Origin: Bacillus tuaregi
GTDB taxonomy: Bacteria; Bacillota; Bacilli; Bacillales; Cytobacillaceae
NCBI RefSeq assembly: GCF_900104575.1
Contig: NZ_LT629731.1
Coordinates: 3,767,557-3,831,556 of the forward strand
Length of the DNA: 64,000 nucleotides
Reading direction: 5' to 3'
Numbering within the stretch: the stretch's first letter is position 1; the number at the start of each line of letters is the position of its first letter. Positions 33,128-42,469 of the stretch are shown here, in pieces. The notes under the pieces are model-generated. The model was given only the letters and a program-made list of their open reading frames with translations, was not told the origin of the DNA and searched no databases. The position numbers and the translations under genes were made by a program.

Positions 33128-35503
33128 TTAATGATCCCGATTCACAATATAGTTTAATAGATGCTTCAAAAAGCTGGTGTTACGCGGTACTTCCTGCAAA
33201 GCGTCCGAGGCAAGGCAGTAATGCTCCCACATGTTTTTCTTGGCACAATCGACTCCTAGGACAGTGACAAAGGTTGAACGATGATTTTCAACATCCTTCC
33301 CAACAGGTTTTCCAATTATCGCCTGGTCACCTTCTGCATCCAGAAGGTCATCCTTGATTTGAAATGCAATGCCTGCATGATAGGCGAATTCTTTCAAGGC
33401 TGCTATTTCTGTTTCACTAGCCTTGGCAAGCAGGGCAGGCATAATCAAGGAAGCTTCAAATGCAATACCGGTTTTATAAAAGGACATAATCGTCAGCTCC
33501 TCTAATGTCAGTGGACTGCCGATGGAACTTAAGTCCATTGCCTGTCCCTCACACATCTCTTCAACCTTTTGAGCCGAATAGTGTATCAGTGAAAGGACTA
33601 TTTTTGCATCAAATTGGTCAAGTGAAGCCTGTTCCTCCACCGCCTTCTGTGTCAGAAAAAGACCTGTTAGCTCAGCTGTTGCCATATTATACACTTGATG
33701 TAATGTGGGCCGTCCCCTGCGAATTGGCGCATTGTCCTGTGAAGGGAGGTCGTCAAAGATTAAGGAGGATGTATGCATATACTCCAATGATTTTAGAAGC
33801 GGCATGATGTCTGACTCCTTTAATCCATATCCCCTAACACCCATCACCCATGTAATAATCGGTCGCAGTCGCTTCCCATCACCTGAAAGACTATAGTTGG
33901 CGGCATCCACAATCCCCTCCTTTATAAATGCTGAAATTTGATTTTTAGGTAAAGGCAGATACTTATTGATTTGATGGCGTACGGCTTCAATTGTATCCCT
34001 AAATTCCTGCTGCTCCTTTTGTTCTTCTTTGAGAATGGTAATCATGTGATCACGAAGCAGTTTATCAAAGAAATCAACATCATCTGCTTTATCTACCATT
34101 TTTTGAATAACACGATTGAATTTCGGAATCCCCGCTGTGAAAATCGTCATGATTTCATGATATTTTTCACTACCCACCCGCGCCTTAAAGCGTTTCAGGC
34201 TGTTAATTGCTCTGTCTAGCATTACTTCACAGGTCTTGGAGTCTGAATGATAAACATGATGGATTAAGTGAAAAATGACGGTCCAATATAATTCAAATGG
34301 GTTTATCAAATCTCGACGCTTTTCATGATATTTCAAATAATACGTATAGGGAGTAACCGCTCCTGCCTCCAGATCAGCAAACATATCTGTAAAATCATCG
34401 GCAAGCTGATTATAGATTCCATAATAAAAGGTCCGGCTGTCAAAGCCCTCATCCTCCGGTGCACTAATGATCGTACGAATAATCAATCGGGCTGAGGCTG
34501 CTTTTAAAATGACCGGCAAAAACAGCTCTTTATTACTGTAATGTTGGTTCGATAAATCCTTATTGCGGTCCTCCTCCTGCGAGCGAAAAAATACATAGGC
34601 CTGCTCGAAAAAACGAGTTCTCGTTTCCTTACGCTGGTTGACCTTCATATATTCAAAGGCTTCACGCAGCTCCGCGTGAATGAAGCGAATATATGCCGCA
34701 TTTTCTCCTTCCCACTCACCTAATTCTGGTACTGTTCCTGTTGTCAGGGTGCTCCGTATCAAATCAGAATATCGCCTCCTCTCAGCAGCAGATAAGATAT
34801 TTGCATCGAGGAGATCATCGATAAAGGGATAAGTTAGACCGTAGCAATAACCCAGCCGTATGGCCCTATCCAAATTACGGGTTCGTTCCTCAGGAGACTC
34901 CTGACCGCTCCTCTCCTCCAGCTCTAGCATGATGACCCCAGCGATGATTTTGATTAGCTTTCGCTGGGCTTGCTCTGCATCAAGCCCTTTCGGGATATTT
35001 TCAGATACCGTTTTCAGCTTTTGAACCAGCCAGATCATAGCTAATTCGACGCCTTCCTTCTCAGCCATCCGATAAAGACTTGCCATGCTGTATGTATCAG
35101 TAGAAGCTTCCTCATCCTTAGTCTCTGTGAGATGTTCTTTTAGATTTTCCACCACATCCCGAATTCTTCTCTTTGTCTCATCTGACTTAAGATCTTTTCC
35201 TAAATCTCTCAGGTAAATATAAGATATACTGCGATCCAGGTAATCATCCAGCTTTCCTGTGTAGTCAAGCCACTGAATATAGTGATAATATCCCTGTGAA
35301 GTCTCTTTTTTCTTTCGACGCGATAACAGAGATAGAAAGGAACGTTGAATATGCTTCTGCTTCCAGGCTTGTAAATCTTTAGTCAGGACGGGAACATAAG
35401 TCTGCTGCACCACTTGCTCAGTTAATGTATAAAAATAACTAGCAGCCTTCTGCTTAGCCAACTTATAACAAGTATCTGTATCTATTAATAGCTCCTTATT
35501 CAT
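33128..35503 (-). CDS. Double-domain polyprenyl synthetase/terpene synthase-like protein (791 residues)
   Basis: Numbering here counts from an in-frame ATG three codons upstream. Residues about 500-794 are a complete trans-prenyltransferase: GDGKRLRP, first Asp-rich motif DDLPSQD (587-593) followed by RRGRPTLH, and second motif DDLLD (721-725). The N-terminal 480 residues are helical and also carry two Asp-rich motifs, DDLLD (232-236) and DDFTD (372-376, in NQLADDFTDMFADL), the pattern of a second class I terpene/prenyl synthase fold. Typical FPP/GGPP synthases are 290-330 residues. A Ser lies five residues before DDLPSQD, where FPP synthases carry Tyr or Phe, hinting at a longer product. The ATG at 35503 has AAGGA upstream. 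Confidence 0.85.
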   Translation of the reverse strand: MNKELLIDTDTCYKLAKQKAASYFYTLTEQVVQQTYVPVLTKDLQAWKQKHIQRSFLSLLSRRKKKETSQGYYHYIQWLDYTGKLDDYLDRSISYIYLRDLGKDLKSDETKRRIRDVVENLKEHLTETKDEEASTDTYSMASLYRMAEKEGVELAMIWLVQKLKTVSENIPKGLDAEQAQRKLIKIIAGVIMLELEERSGQESPEERTRNLDRAIRLGYCYGLTYPFIDDLLDANILSAAERRRYSDLIRSTLTTGTVPELGEWEGENAAYIRFIHAELREAFEYMKVNQRKETRTRFFEQAYVFFRSQEEDRNKDLSNQHYSNKELFLPVILKAASARLIIRTIISAPEDEGFDSRTFYYGIYNQLADDFTDMFADLEAGAVTPYTYYLKYHEKRRDLINPFELYWTVIFHLIHHVYHSDSKTCEVMLDRAINSLKRFKARVGSEKYHEIMTIFTAGIPKFNRVIQKMVDKADDVDFFDKLLRDHMITILKEEQKEQQEFRDTIEAVRHQINKYLPLPKNQISAFIKEGIVDAANYSLSGDGKRLRPIITWVMGVRGYGLKESDIMPLLKSLEYMHTSSLIFDDLPSQDNAPIRRGRPTLHQVYNMATAELTGLFLTQKAVEEQASLDQFDAKIVLSLIHYSAQKVEEMCEGQAMDLSSIGSPLTLEELTIMSFYKTGIAFEASLIMPALLAKASETEIAALKEFAYHAGIAFQIKDDLLDAEGDQAIIGKPVGKDVENHRSTFVTVLGVDCAKKNMWEHYCLASDALQEVPRNTSFLKHLLNYIVNRDH

Positions 35504-35732
35504 ATGACACATTCCTTCTATAAATAATATACATTCTCCTCATATATTTTTTTGAGATATATGGAACAATTACTTCAGCTCATATCTACTACATATCTTC
35601 TCTAATCTCACCCTAACATCCTTCATATTGAGTTAGAAAGTAATAAATTTTTAACTTCATTCAGCAAATGATTTTTGTACCGAAAGCTTGCGACAGGTAC
35701 AGAAGTCCTCCACTTATTTGATAGAGGTTAAT

Positions 35733-35762
35733 AAAAAAAAGCTCAACTATTCGCGAGCTTCT
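35733..35762 (-). terminator. Terminator of the amino acid permease gene
   Basis: AAGCTC and GAGCTT pair; on the minus strand eight T follow. It starts about 37 bases after the permease stop codon. Confidence 0.7.
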
Positions 35763-35799
35763 TTTCACCTTTTAGTTTTTTTGCTAGTTACCTATTTTT

Positions 35800-37206
35800 T
35801 TATTGCGCAATAGTACCTGTTTCTATGTTATTTTCATTTGAGAGATTAGTCATTTTTCTTTTTCTTAATGAATAAACGATAAATAATAGGATAAACCATA
35901 CTGGCGTCAATAGTAGCGCTAGTCGTGTTGCTTCAGCGAGTAACATAATGACTAAAATAAATACAAAAAGCAAAAGTACCACATAATTGATAAATGGTGT
36001 CAACGGTGCCTTGAAACTAGACTTTTCCCGTAAATCTGGACGTGTTCTTTGATATTTTATATGAGAAATTAATATAATGCTCCATACCCAGATAAAACAA
36101 ATAGCACTAATCGTTGTGACAATACTAAATGCTTGTTCCGGAACTAGCTTACTCAATAAAGCACCAATCGATAGAACAAACGCCGAGGTAAACAATGCGT
36201 TGCTTGGTACATGATTTTTATTTAACATTGAAAATTTTGCAGGTCCCTGTTTATGACTGCTTAAATTATAGAGAATTCGGCTCGTTGAAAATAATCCACT
36301 GTTACATGCTGAAGCTGCGGATGTTAAGACAACAAAATTTATGATTCCAGCTGCAACTGGAATACCTACTAAACTAAACACCTGTACAAAAGGGCTGCTC
36401 GAAGCATTCAATTGTTCCCATGGATTAATACTTAATATAATAATAAGTGCTCCTATATAGAAAAACAGAATTCTCAATGGAATTTTATTGATGGCAGATG
36501 GGATATTTTTCTTCGGATCTGACGTTTCAGCAGCGGATACACCAACTAGTTCAACACCAACGAAAGCAAATACAACCATTTGAAATGATAGAAGGAAACC
36601 TGAAATCCCATTTGGAAATAGACCGCCAAATTCCCATAAATTTTTAGCTGAAACAGTTCCTGTTTCCGTTTGAAATCCAACGAATAGCAAGATGACTCCG
36701 ATAAGAATTAATGCAAGAATCGTAATTACCTTAATAATGGCAAACCAAAATTCTAGCTCTCCAAATAGCTTAACAGTTAATAAATTCAGTCCTAATAATA
36801 GGATTAAACAGCCTAATGCCGGCATCCATTGCGGAATATCGAACCAATACTGTACATATAACCCTACTGCGATGATATCTGCCATTGCTGTCATAATCCA
36901 ACAAAACCAATAGGTCCAACCAGTTACATAGCCTGCCCATGGTCCAATATAATCAGCGGCAAAGTCGGTAAATGATTGATACCCTGCATCTGATAAAAGC
37001 AGTTCCCCTAATGCCCTCATAACAAAAAACAAGGCAATTCCTACGATTAAATAAGCCAATATGATAGATGGGCCTGCTAATTGTATGGCCCTACCGGAAC
37101 CTAAAAATAAACCTGTACCAATCGTACCGCCAATGGCAATAAGCTGTACATGTCGATTTTTCAGTCCCCTTTTTAATTCCTGCTTTTCCACGTTACATTC
37201 CTCCAA
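35800..37206 (-). CDS. APC-family amino acid permease under a glycine riboswitch
   Basis: A 468-residue, 12-helix amino acid:proton symporter of the CycA/AnsP/AapA group. Signatures: IAIGGTIGTGLFLGSG (first helix), FVGVELVGVSAAETSDPKKNIP, and GLFSTSRILYNLSSHKQ. The glycine riboswitch in its leader makes glycine (with alanine or D-amino acids, as in CycA) the best-supported substrate. The gene is monocistronic with a terminator after it. Confidence 0.9.
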   Translation of the reverse strand: MEECNVEKQELKRGLKNRHVQLIAIGGTIGTGLFLGSGRAIQLAGPSIILAYLIVGIALFFVMRALGELLLSDAGYQSFTDFAADYIGPWAGYVTGWTYWFCWIMTAMADIIAVGLYVQYWFDIPQWMPALGCLILLLGLNLLTVKLFGELEFWFAIIKVITILALILIGVILLFVGFQTETGTVSAKNLWEFGGLFPNGISGFLLSFQMVVFAFVGVELVGVSAAETSDPKKNIPSAINKIPLRILFFYIGALIIILSINPWEQLNASSSPFVQVFSLVGIPVAAGIINFVVLTSAASACNSGLFSTSRILYNLSSHKQGPAKFSMLNKNHVPSNALFTSAFVLSIGALLSKLVPEQAFSIVTTISAICFIWVWSIILISHIKYQRTRPDLREKSSFKAPLTPFINYVVLLLFVFILVIMLLAEATRLALLLTPVWFILLFIVYSLRKRKMTNLSNENNIETGTIAQ

Positions 37207-37267
37207 CTATTATTCTTGATTAATGGCAACAGTTTTCTCCATGTGAAGATATGAACAAAAGGAAAGC

Positions 37268-37300
37268 AAAAAAAGAGATTGGTAGCTTCCCAATCTCTTT
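37268..37300 (-). terminator. Expression-platform terminator of the glycine riboswitch
   Basis: AAAGAGATTGG and CCAATCTCTTT form an 11-bp stem around an 8-base loop; on the minus strand it is followed by TTTT. It lies between the aptamer and the permease start, so folding of the aptamer would set termination. Confidence 0.85.
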
Positions 37301-37334
37301 ACACGTCAGAATAACAAATAAAAGTTTATTTATT

Positions 37335-37412
37335 ACTCTTCTGTCCTTTTGCCTGAGATTGTGAACCCTTCGGCGTCGCATATCATTGCGATCTCTCCAG
37401 AAGCCGCTCATG
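37335..37412 (-). promoter_or_regulatory. Glycine riboswitch aptamer (single)
   Basis: On the minus strand the conserved blocks appear in order: CTGGAGAGA, GCGACGCCGAAGGGTTCAC and CTCAGGCAAAAGGACAG, the core of the gcvT/glycine aptamer. I see only one aptamer; a partial flanking helix further upstream may replace the second. In permease leaders glycine usually turns expression off, unlike gcvT operons. The sense here cannot be read with certainty. Confidence 0.9.
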
Positions 37413-37701
37413 CCATAGTACTACCCATAGCAATCATAGCCTGCTTATATATTACATTCGTTATTGTACAATAATTAGAAATTTTATCAGTATATGTGAA
37501 TTTGTCAATAACATCTGTAGAATTTTTGATTTATTTCACAAAAAACTCATAATATCCTTAAAAATAACATTCATCCGCCAATCAAATATTATTAATATTT
37601 GTTTCATAATATAATCTTTTATTCATAAGCTAATTGTATTAAAGTATTACTTACAGATATAACCATTCTTAGTTTTCTAACGTATAGAGGAGCAGCATGA
37701 T

Positions 37702-38565
37702 ATGATTAAGTCACATTCAACATGGATAAAAAATATTATTTTAGTCCTTTTGGGAAATACGCTTTATGCGTTGGCAGTCACTACCTTTATTCTTCCAAAT
37801 GGTTTAATTACAGGAGGTACTGCCGGATTAGCACTCGTTTTCTATCATCAATTTGGGGTTCCCGTATCCGCTTTTGTACTCGCTTTTAACATTGCTATGT
37901 TTATTGTGGGAGCCATCATACTCGGCAGATCATTTGCGCTTACGACCTTAATCAGCACCTTTTACTTCCCATTTATTCTCGGTATTTTTGAAAATATTAC
38001 GATGCTGCAGAATATTACGGATGATCGGCTTCTTTCGGCCATCTATACAGGCATCATCATCGGTGTCAGTATTGGAATCGTCATTAAAGCAGGAGCATCA
38101 ACCGGAGGTATGGATATTCCCCCGCTTGTATTAAACAAAAAGCTTGGAATCTCAGTTTCAGTATCCTTGTATGTATTTGATTCCCTGATACTACTGTCCC
38201 AAATGCTTTTCGCGAACAAAGAACAGGTTCTATACGGGATTCTGCTCGTAATGATTTATACAGTCATCCTGGATAAGGTATTGATATTTGGAAAATCACG
38301 AATGCAGGTAAAGATTATCAGTGATAAATACGATGAAATCAACCAAAGTATTTTACAGCATTTGGATAGAGGCTCCACATTGATTCATTCCGAAACGGGT
38401 TATCGTCATGATAAAAGACTGGTTGTCCTAACCATTGTGTCAAATCGGGAACTCCCTAAGCTTAATAATCTTGTGCTTTCTATTGATCCTCAGGCTTTCA
38501 TGATTATTAACCAGGTGAACGAAGTGAAAGGTCGCGGCTTTACAATGGAGAAATCATATGAATAA
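37702..38565 (+). CDS. YitT-family membrane protein
   Basis: A 287-residue protein with six N-terminal membrane helices (Gly-rich LPNGLITGGTAGLALVFYHQ, and GASTGGMDIPPLVLNKK, both typical of the YitT/YczE group) and a C-terminal soluble DUF2179-like domain (residues 200-285; MQVKIISDKYDEINQSIL, LTIVSNRELPKLNNLV). Function of the family is not established. GAGGAG lies upstream of the ATG. It is monocistronic, with a terminator right after. Confidence 0.88.
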   Translation: MIKSHSTWIKNIILVLLGNTLYALAVTTFILPNGLITGGTAGLALVFYHQFGVPVSAFVLAFNIAMFIVGAIILGRSFALTTLISTFYFPFILGIFENITMLQNITDDRLLSAIYTGIIIGVSIGIVIKAGASTGGMDIPPLVLNKKLGISVSVSLYVFDSLILLSQMLFANKEQVLYGILLVMIYTVILDKVLIFGKSRMQVKIISDKYDEINQSILQHLDRGSTLIHSETGYRHDKRLVVLTIVSNRELPKLNNLVLSIDPQAFMIINQVNEVKGRGFTMEKSYE

Positions 38566-38572
38566 CAAACAG

Positions 38573-38598
38573 AGGTGCCATAATATGGCACCTTTTTT
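38573..38598 (+). terminator. Terminator of the YitT-family gene
   Basis: AGGTGCCA and TGGCACCT pair around TAATA, followed by TTTTT. Confidence 0.9.
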
Positions 38599-38809
38599 GT
38601 CTGTATGATCATAGAATTATTATAATGCAAAAATATCTTCCATAAATTTTCATTTTTATCATATAACTTCCAATTAGTTTCATTTCACCTTAAATTTTTT
38701 ACAAATTATATGAATATCATTCACTCAAAAGAAAAATATCCATATTTTGATATAATTAAATGTTTCACAATTAATAATATTCATGTTAAACTAGGTGATA
38801 CATAGAATT

Positions 38810-38842
38810 CCACCACAGCGGTACAACTGTACACTGTTGGTA
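38810..38842 (+). promoter_or_regulatory. Leader hairpin upstream of sstT
   Basis: The stretch 38599-38871 before sstT is AT-rich and contains a TATAAT (38751-38756) without a clear -35. GTAC/GTAC and flanking CCAC-ACAG/CTGT-TGG segments can form a hairpin at 38810-38842, shortly before the ribosome binding site CGGAGGG. It may be a small regulatory leader; no known riboswitch is recognised. Confidence 0.3.
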
Positions 38843-38871
38843 GACTCGGCTAATCAACGGAGGGAAAACAA

Positions 38872-40116
38872 ATGAAAAATCTAATACTCAAGTGGAACCA
38901 GGTCAGCCTGGTTAAACGAATTCTTGTAGGTTTAGTTGTCGGTATACTCTTAGCCTTAACCATTCCAGAAAATGTAAAATGGGTTTCCGTTTTTGGCTCT
39001 TTATTCGTAGGTGCATTAAAGGCAGTTGCACCCATATTAGTTCTATTCTTAGTAATGAACGCGATCTCCGGACATAAAAAAGGTCAGAAAACCAATATGA
39101 GATCGATTGTTGGCTTATATGCTATTGGTACATTCCTAGCTGGCTTTGTAGCGGTAGTTGCTAGCTTCCTATTCCCGGTCACATTAAAACTAACTACTGG
39201 TGCTGAGGATTTAACACCTCCTGGCGGTATTGTAGAAGTATTACAAACTCTACTATTTAACATTGTTGACAATCCAGTGCATGCTCTCATGAATGCCAAT
39301 TACATTGGGATTCTGGCTTGGGCTCTGCTTCTTGGTTTTGTCTTAAGGAACGCGGCTGATTCAACTAAAAATATGCTTTCAAATTTTTCTGATGCGATCT
39401 CGCAAATTGTGAAATGGGTCATTAACCTTGCCCCAATCGGAATCATGGGTCTTGTGTTTGATGCCATTTCTACAAATGGACTTTCAGCTCTAGTAGACTA
39501 CGGACAATTACTACTCGTATTACTAGGATGTATGTTTTTTATTGCTTTAGTTGTCAATCCAATTATCGTATTCGCTTATACTCGTAAAAATCCATATCCA
39601 CTTGTGATTAAAACAATCAGCGAAAGCGGGATGACAGCGTTCTTTACTCGAAGCTCTGCTGCCAACATCCCCGTTAATATGAACTTATGTAAAAAGCTAG
39701 ATTTGGATGAGGATACTTATTCCGTTTCCATCCCATTAGGCGCAACGATTAATATGGCTGGTGCTGCAGTGACAATTGCCGTATTAACCCTTGCAGCAGC
39801 TCATACACTAGGTATTGAGGTTGATTTTGGAACTGCTCTCATTCTTTCGGTCCTATCAGCAGTTTCTGCTGCAGGTGCATCAGGTGTTGCCGGCGGGTCT
39901 CTTTTACTTATTCCACTAGCCTGTAGCTTATTTGGAATATCGAATGATATTGCTATGCAGGTTGTTGGAGTCGGCTTCATCATCGGCGTGCTACAGGATT
40001 CATGCGAAACGGCTCTGAACTCCTCTTCTGACGTTCTTTTTACAGCTACAGCTGAATATGCAAAAAAACGTAAGGAAGGTCAGGCTTTTACTATTACAAC
40101 AAAGCAGGTTGGCTAA
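38872..40116 (+). CDS. sstT: Serine/threonine:sodium symporter SstT
   Basis: A 414-residue member of the dicarboxylate/amino acid:cation symporter family, the same length as E. coli SstT. Visible landmarks: [15 protein letters not shown], the hairpin motif [31 protein letters not shown], and [21 protein letters not shown] with [17 protein letters not shown] near the end. It imports L-serine and L-threonine with sodium. Its 3' end is directly followed by transposase-like DNA and no terminator remains, so an insertion has replaced its original downstream region. Confidence 0.95.
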   Translation: MKNLILKWNQVSLVKRILVGLVVGILLALTIPENVKWVSVFGSLFVGALKAVAPILVLFLVMNAISGHKKGQKTNMRSIVGLYAIGTFLAGFVAVVASFLFPVTLKLTTGAEDLTPPGGIVEVLQTLLFNIVDNPVHALMNANYIGILAWALLLGFVLRNAADSTKNMLSNFSDAISQIVKWVINLAPIGIMGLVFDAISTNGLSALVDYGQLLLVLLGCMFFIALVVNPIIVFAYTRKNPYPLVIKTISESGMTAFFTRSSAANIPVNMNLCKKLDLDEDTYSVSIPLGATINMAGAAVTIAVLTLAAAHTLGIEVDFGTALILSVLSAVSAAGASGVAGGSLLLIPLACSLFGISNDIAMQVVGVGFIIGVLQDSCETALNSSSDVLFTATAEYAKKRKEGQAFTITTKQVG

Positions 40117-40722
40117 GCCTATCGCAATATATGACCTCCCTATTGTCACAAAACTACCAAAGGCAACGCTTAATTGCTCGACAAATATCTTTTCCAATTG
40201 GGCGGTTGCAGAGGAAATCAAACGTCTTGTGGAGCTTCAAACCGTCATTGAAATAGAACCAGAATACACTTTTCATAAAGATGATTGTAAGTTTGATGGA
40301 ACAACTCCTTTCACCAAAAAATCCTATTTTTATAAAAGAGGAAAAAGTAAAAGTAATTCACAAAAATATCAATGCAAGGAATGTAAAAAATACACCAATG
40401 TGTTACCGATTAAAAGAGAATCAACTACCTATCATCAAAAACGAAACGATATACTCCCTCTCTTTTCCAAGTTATTGCTAAATAAAACTTCGGTAAGAAG
40501 AACCTGTGATATGTTGGAAATCGGCATGAAAACCTATTACACTAAATTGGAATGGCTCTATCGCTGTTGCTTGGAATTTTTAGATAAAAATGAAACAAAA
40601 GGTTTTCAGATTAAAGCCTTTAATGAAATATGGTTGAATACAGATAAGATGCAATACAATCTAAACAACATTCGGAGAAAGGGCAAAGGCAGTTTTGATA
40701 CCTCCCTCTATAAATGTTGATT
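40110..40722 (+). pseudogene. N-terminal part of an interrupted zinc-ribbon transposase-like gene
   Basis: After the sstT stop a frame continues without its own start: NWAVAEEIKRLVELQ, a zinc ribbon (HKDDCKF and KYQCKECKKYTNVLP), and a helix-turn-helix-like region (LLNKTSVRRTCDMLEIGMKT). It ends shortly after NTDKMQYNLNNIRRKGKG, where the IS110-family element begins. The matching C-terminal part follows the element at about 42470-43534. The group is annotated in Bacillus genomes only as insertion element protein; I do not recognise an IS family. It seems truncated at its 5' end against sstT. Confidence 0.75.
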
Positions 40723-40745
40723 TATCAACGGTTTGACCCGTTGGT

Positions 40746-40756
40746 GGAGTGTCAAA
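40746..40756. repeat. Left subterminal inverted repeat of the IS110-family element
   Basis: GGAGTGTCAAA; its partner TTTGACACCCC is at 42410-42420 in inverse orientation with one mismatch. Confidence 0.6.
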
Positions 40757-40819
40757 AAAAAAATTTTCGACACGCTTCCTAACAATATTTTTATATTATG
40801 TGAAACTATTCCATCATAT

Positions 40820-40918
40820 GGGTACGCTACGCGGTCACTACTGGATAATTGTGGTAAGTAGTGTCAGAGAATTATGTGATGCACAATGGATCTCTGCGTA
40901 ACTTATGATGACGTACCC
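40820..40918 (-). ncRNA. Candidate bridge RNA of the IS110-family element
   Basis: A compact fold can be drawn: an outer stem pairing 40820-40826 with 40912-40918 (GGGTACG/CGTACCC), a second stem TACGC/GCGTA (40828-40832 with 40896-40900), and two inner hairpins, CACTACT/AGTAGTG (40836-40842 with 40857-40863) and CAGAGA/TCTCTG (40865-40870 with 40891-40896). The one-sided 11-base internal loop at 40901-40911 and the 14-base hairpin loop are candidate target- and donor-pairing regions. IS110-family elements encode such RNAs in their non-coding ends. Transcription was not shown, and stem choice is by eye. Confidence 0.45.
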
Positions 40919-41082
40919 TCCCATATCTCTGGGCATCTGTGTGCCTACATTCCTTCGTTCGGTCTAGTCATAAGGCAGAGGCTAGCGAAGCTCCTTTAGG
41001 GACTCTAGGTCGAATGGTGAATATAATGCCAGCTTCTCCGTGTCATCCTGTTGTCTAGGTCTGTAAAGGGGGATGTAGAAAT

Positions 41083-42360
41083 CTATATAGTCTCTGCGAG
41101 ACTCGGAATATCCTTCATCATTCGCTGCGCATCAAATGCTTTGTGCTTCGTGCTGATTCCATGTAACACTTTTAATAGTTTTCCGCATAGAACCACGATG
41201 GACTGCTTCTTACGTAATGGATTAACCTGACGATTTGTATAATATTCGTGCAGTTTTCTAAAAGCTTCATTATGGCGAATCATCGGCATCATGACTCTAA
41301 ATAGGAGGGCACGCAGCTTTCTTCTGCCACGTTTGGAGATGCGCTTTTGCCCTTTGTGCTGTCCGGAAGAACTCTCTCGTAATGTCAACCCCGCGAGTTT
41401 GATTAGTTGGCGTGGGTCTTCATAGTATGAAAAGCTTCCGATTTCAGCTAATAAATCAACTATCGTTGTATCTCCTAGTCCTGGTACCGTTGATAGCCAC
41501 TCGTACTCTACAGAAGTTTTTACAAGCTCAACTAAGTGCCCCGTAATCCTCTCGATATCTTGTTCCAGCTGATGGTAACGGCGAACGAGCGTGGCGATTT
41601 CAATACGGGCCATCTCACGTCCTTCTGTTACTCCAATGGAATAAGCAGCGACTTCAATGAGGCGCACTGCTTTTGGTCGTTGGGGAGATTTGAGCCCCTC
41701 GATCTTTCGATAAAGGGATAAAACCTCATCAGCTTGTTTCTGATGGAGATCACTCGGAAATGGGGTACATTCTAGTACAGCCATTGCCATCTTTCCAAAT
41801 GACGGAAAGACCTGAGTAAACTCAGGAAAATAGCGATCTAACCAGCGTATAATCATGTTTTTGACAGCACTAAGTTCCTCTGTCAATTTCCCTCTAAACG
41901 TTGATCCAACACGAAGTTCAGCCTCCATGTCTTTCAAGATACGTGGATAACTGAAGCGTCCATCTTTAATAAGACGAGCGATTACTAGCGCATCTTTACG
42001 GTCATGTTTTGTTGGTAAATTGTCATCCAATTCCTTTGACTTTTTAACGTGCAAAGGGTTGGTCATGACCAGGGGAATACCCCGTTCTTCAAGGAAATAG
42101 GCTAAATTTAGCCAGTAATGGCCTGTTGGTTCAATCCCAACAATGACCTCCGTTTTTTCGTATTCTTTCATTGCAGTCAAAATACGTTGATAAAACCACT
42201 GGAAGCCATCACTAGACTGTAATACTGGGAAAGATTTTTGGAGCACCCGACCACGGTCATCTACAAAGCAAGCAAAATGTTTTCGCTTGGCAATGTCAAT
42301 TCCGACTACGAGTGTATTCTCGGTGACTTGATTTATTTTCTGATTTTCGTTAAAATCCAC
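41083..42360 (-). CDS. IS110-family transposase (DEDD)
   Basis: A 425-residue recombinase. The N-terminal RuvC-like DEDD domain shows the acidic residues in VVGIDIAKRKHFACF, VIVGIEPTGHYW and LPTKHDRKDALVIARLI. The C-terminal transposase_20 domain has LSTVPGLGDTTIVDLLAEIG and AGLTLRESSSGQHKGQKRIS, with the catalytic-region serines typical of IS110/IS1111, then KRGRRKLRALLFRV. The frame is intact, so the element may be active. GGAGGAC lies before the ATG. It is oriented opposite to the gene it interrupts. Confidence 0.95.
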   Translation of the reverse strand: MDFNENQKINQVTENTLVVGIDIAKRKHFACFVDDRGRVLQKSFPVLQSSDGFQWFYQRILTAMKEYEKTEVIVGIEPTGHYWLNLAYFLEERGIPLVMTNPLHVKKSKELDDNLPTKHDRKDALVIARLIKDGRFSYPRILKDMEAELRVGSTFRGKLTEELSAVKNMIIRWLDRYFPEFTQVFPSFGKMAMAVLECTPFPSDLHQKQADEVLSLYRKIEGLKSPQRPKAVRLIEVAAYSIGVTEGREMARIEIATLVRRYHQLEQDIERITGHLVELVKTSVEYEWLSTVPGLGDTTIVDLLAEIGSFSYYEDPRQLIKLAGLTLRESSSGQHKGQKRISKRGRRKLRALLFRVMMPMIRHNEAFRKLHEYYTNRQVNPLRKKQSIVVLCGKLLKVLHGISTKHKAFDAQRMMKDIPSLAETI

Positions 42361-42409
42361 TTTGGAGTCCTCCTTGGTTAACTAAGTTAGGGGTCATTTC
42401 GCCACACGA

Positions 42410-42420
42410 TTTGACACCCC
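42410..42420. repeat. Right subterminal inverted repeat of the IS110-family element
   Basis: TTTGACACCCC, the partner of the site at 40746-40756. Confidence 0.6.
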
Positions 42421-42469
42421 GTATCATACCAAGAGGGCTCTTTTTTGTTCAAGTCCCCGAAAATTCTTC

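Noticed and set aside
3862-37206. D-serine regulon joining dsdA with the permease and SstT
   Set aside because: The genes are 30 kb or more apart and share no visible operator; the permease has its own glycine riboswitch.
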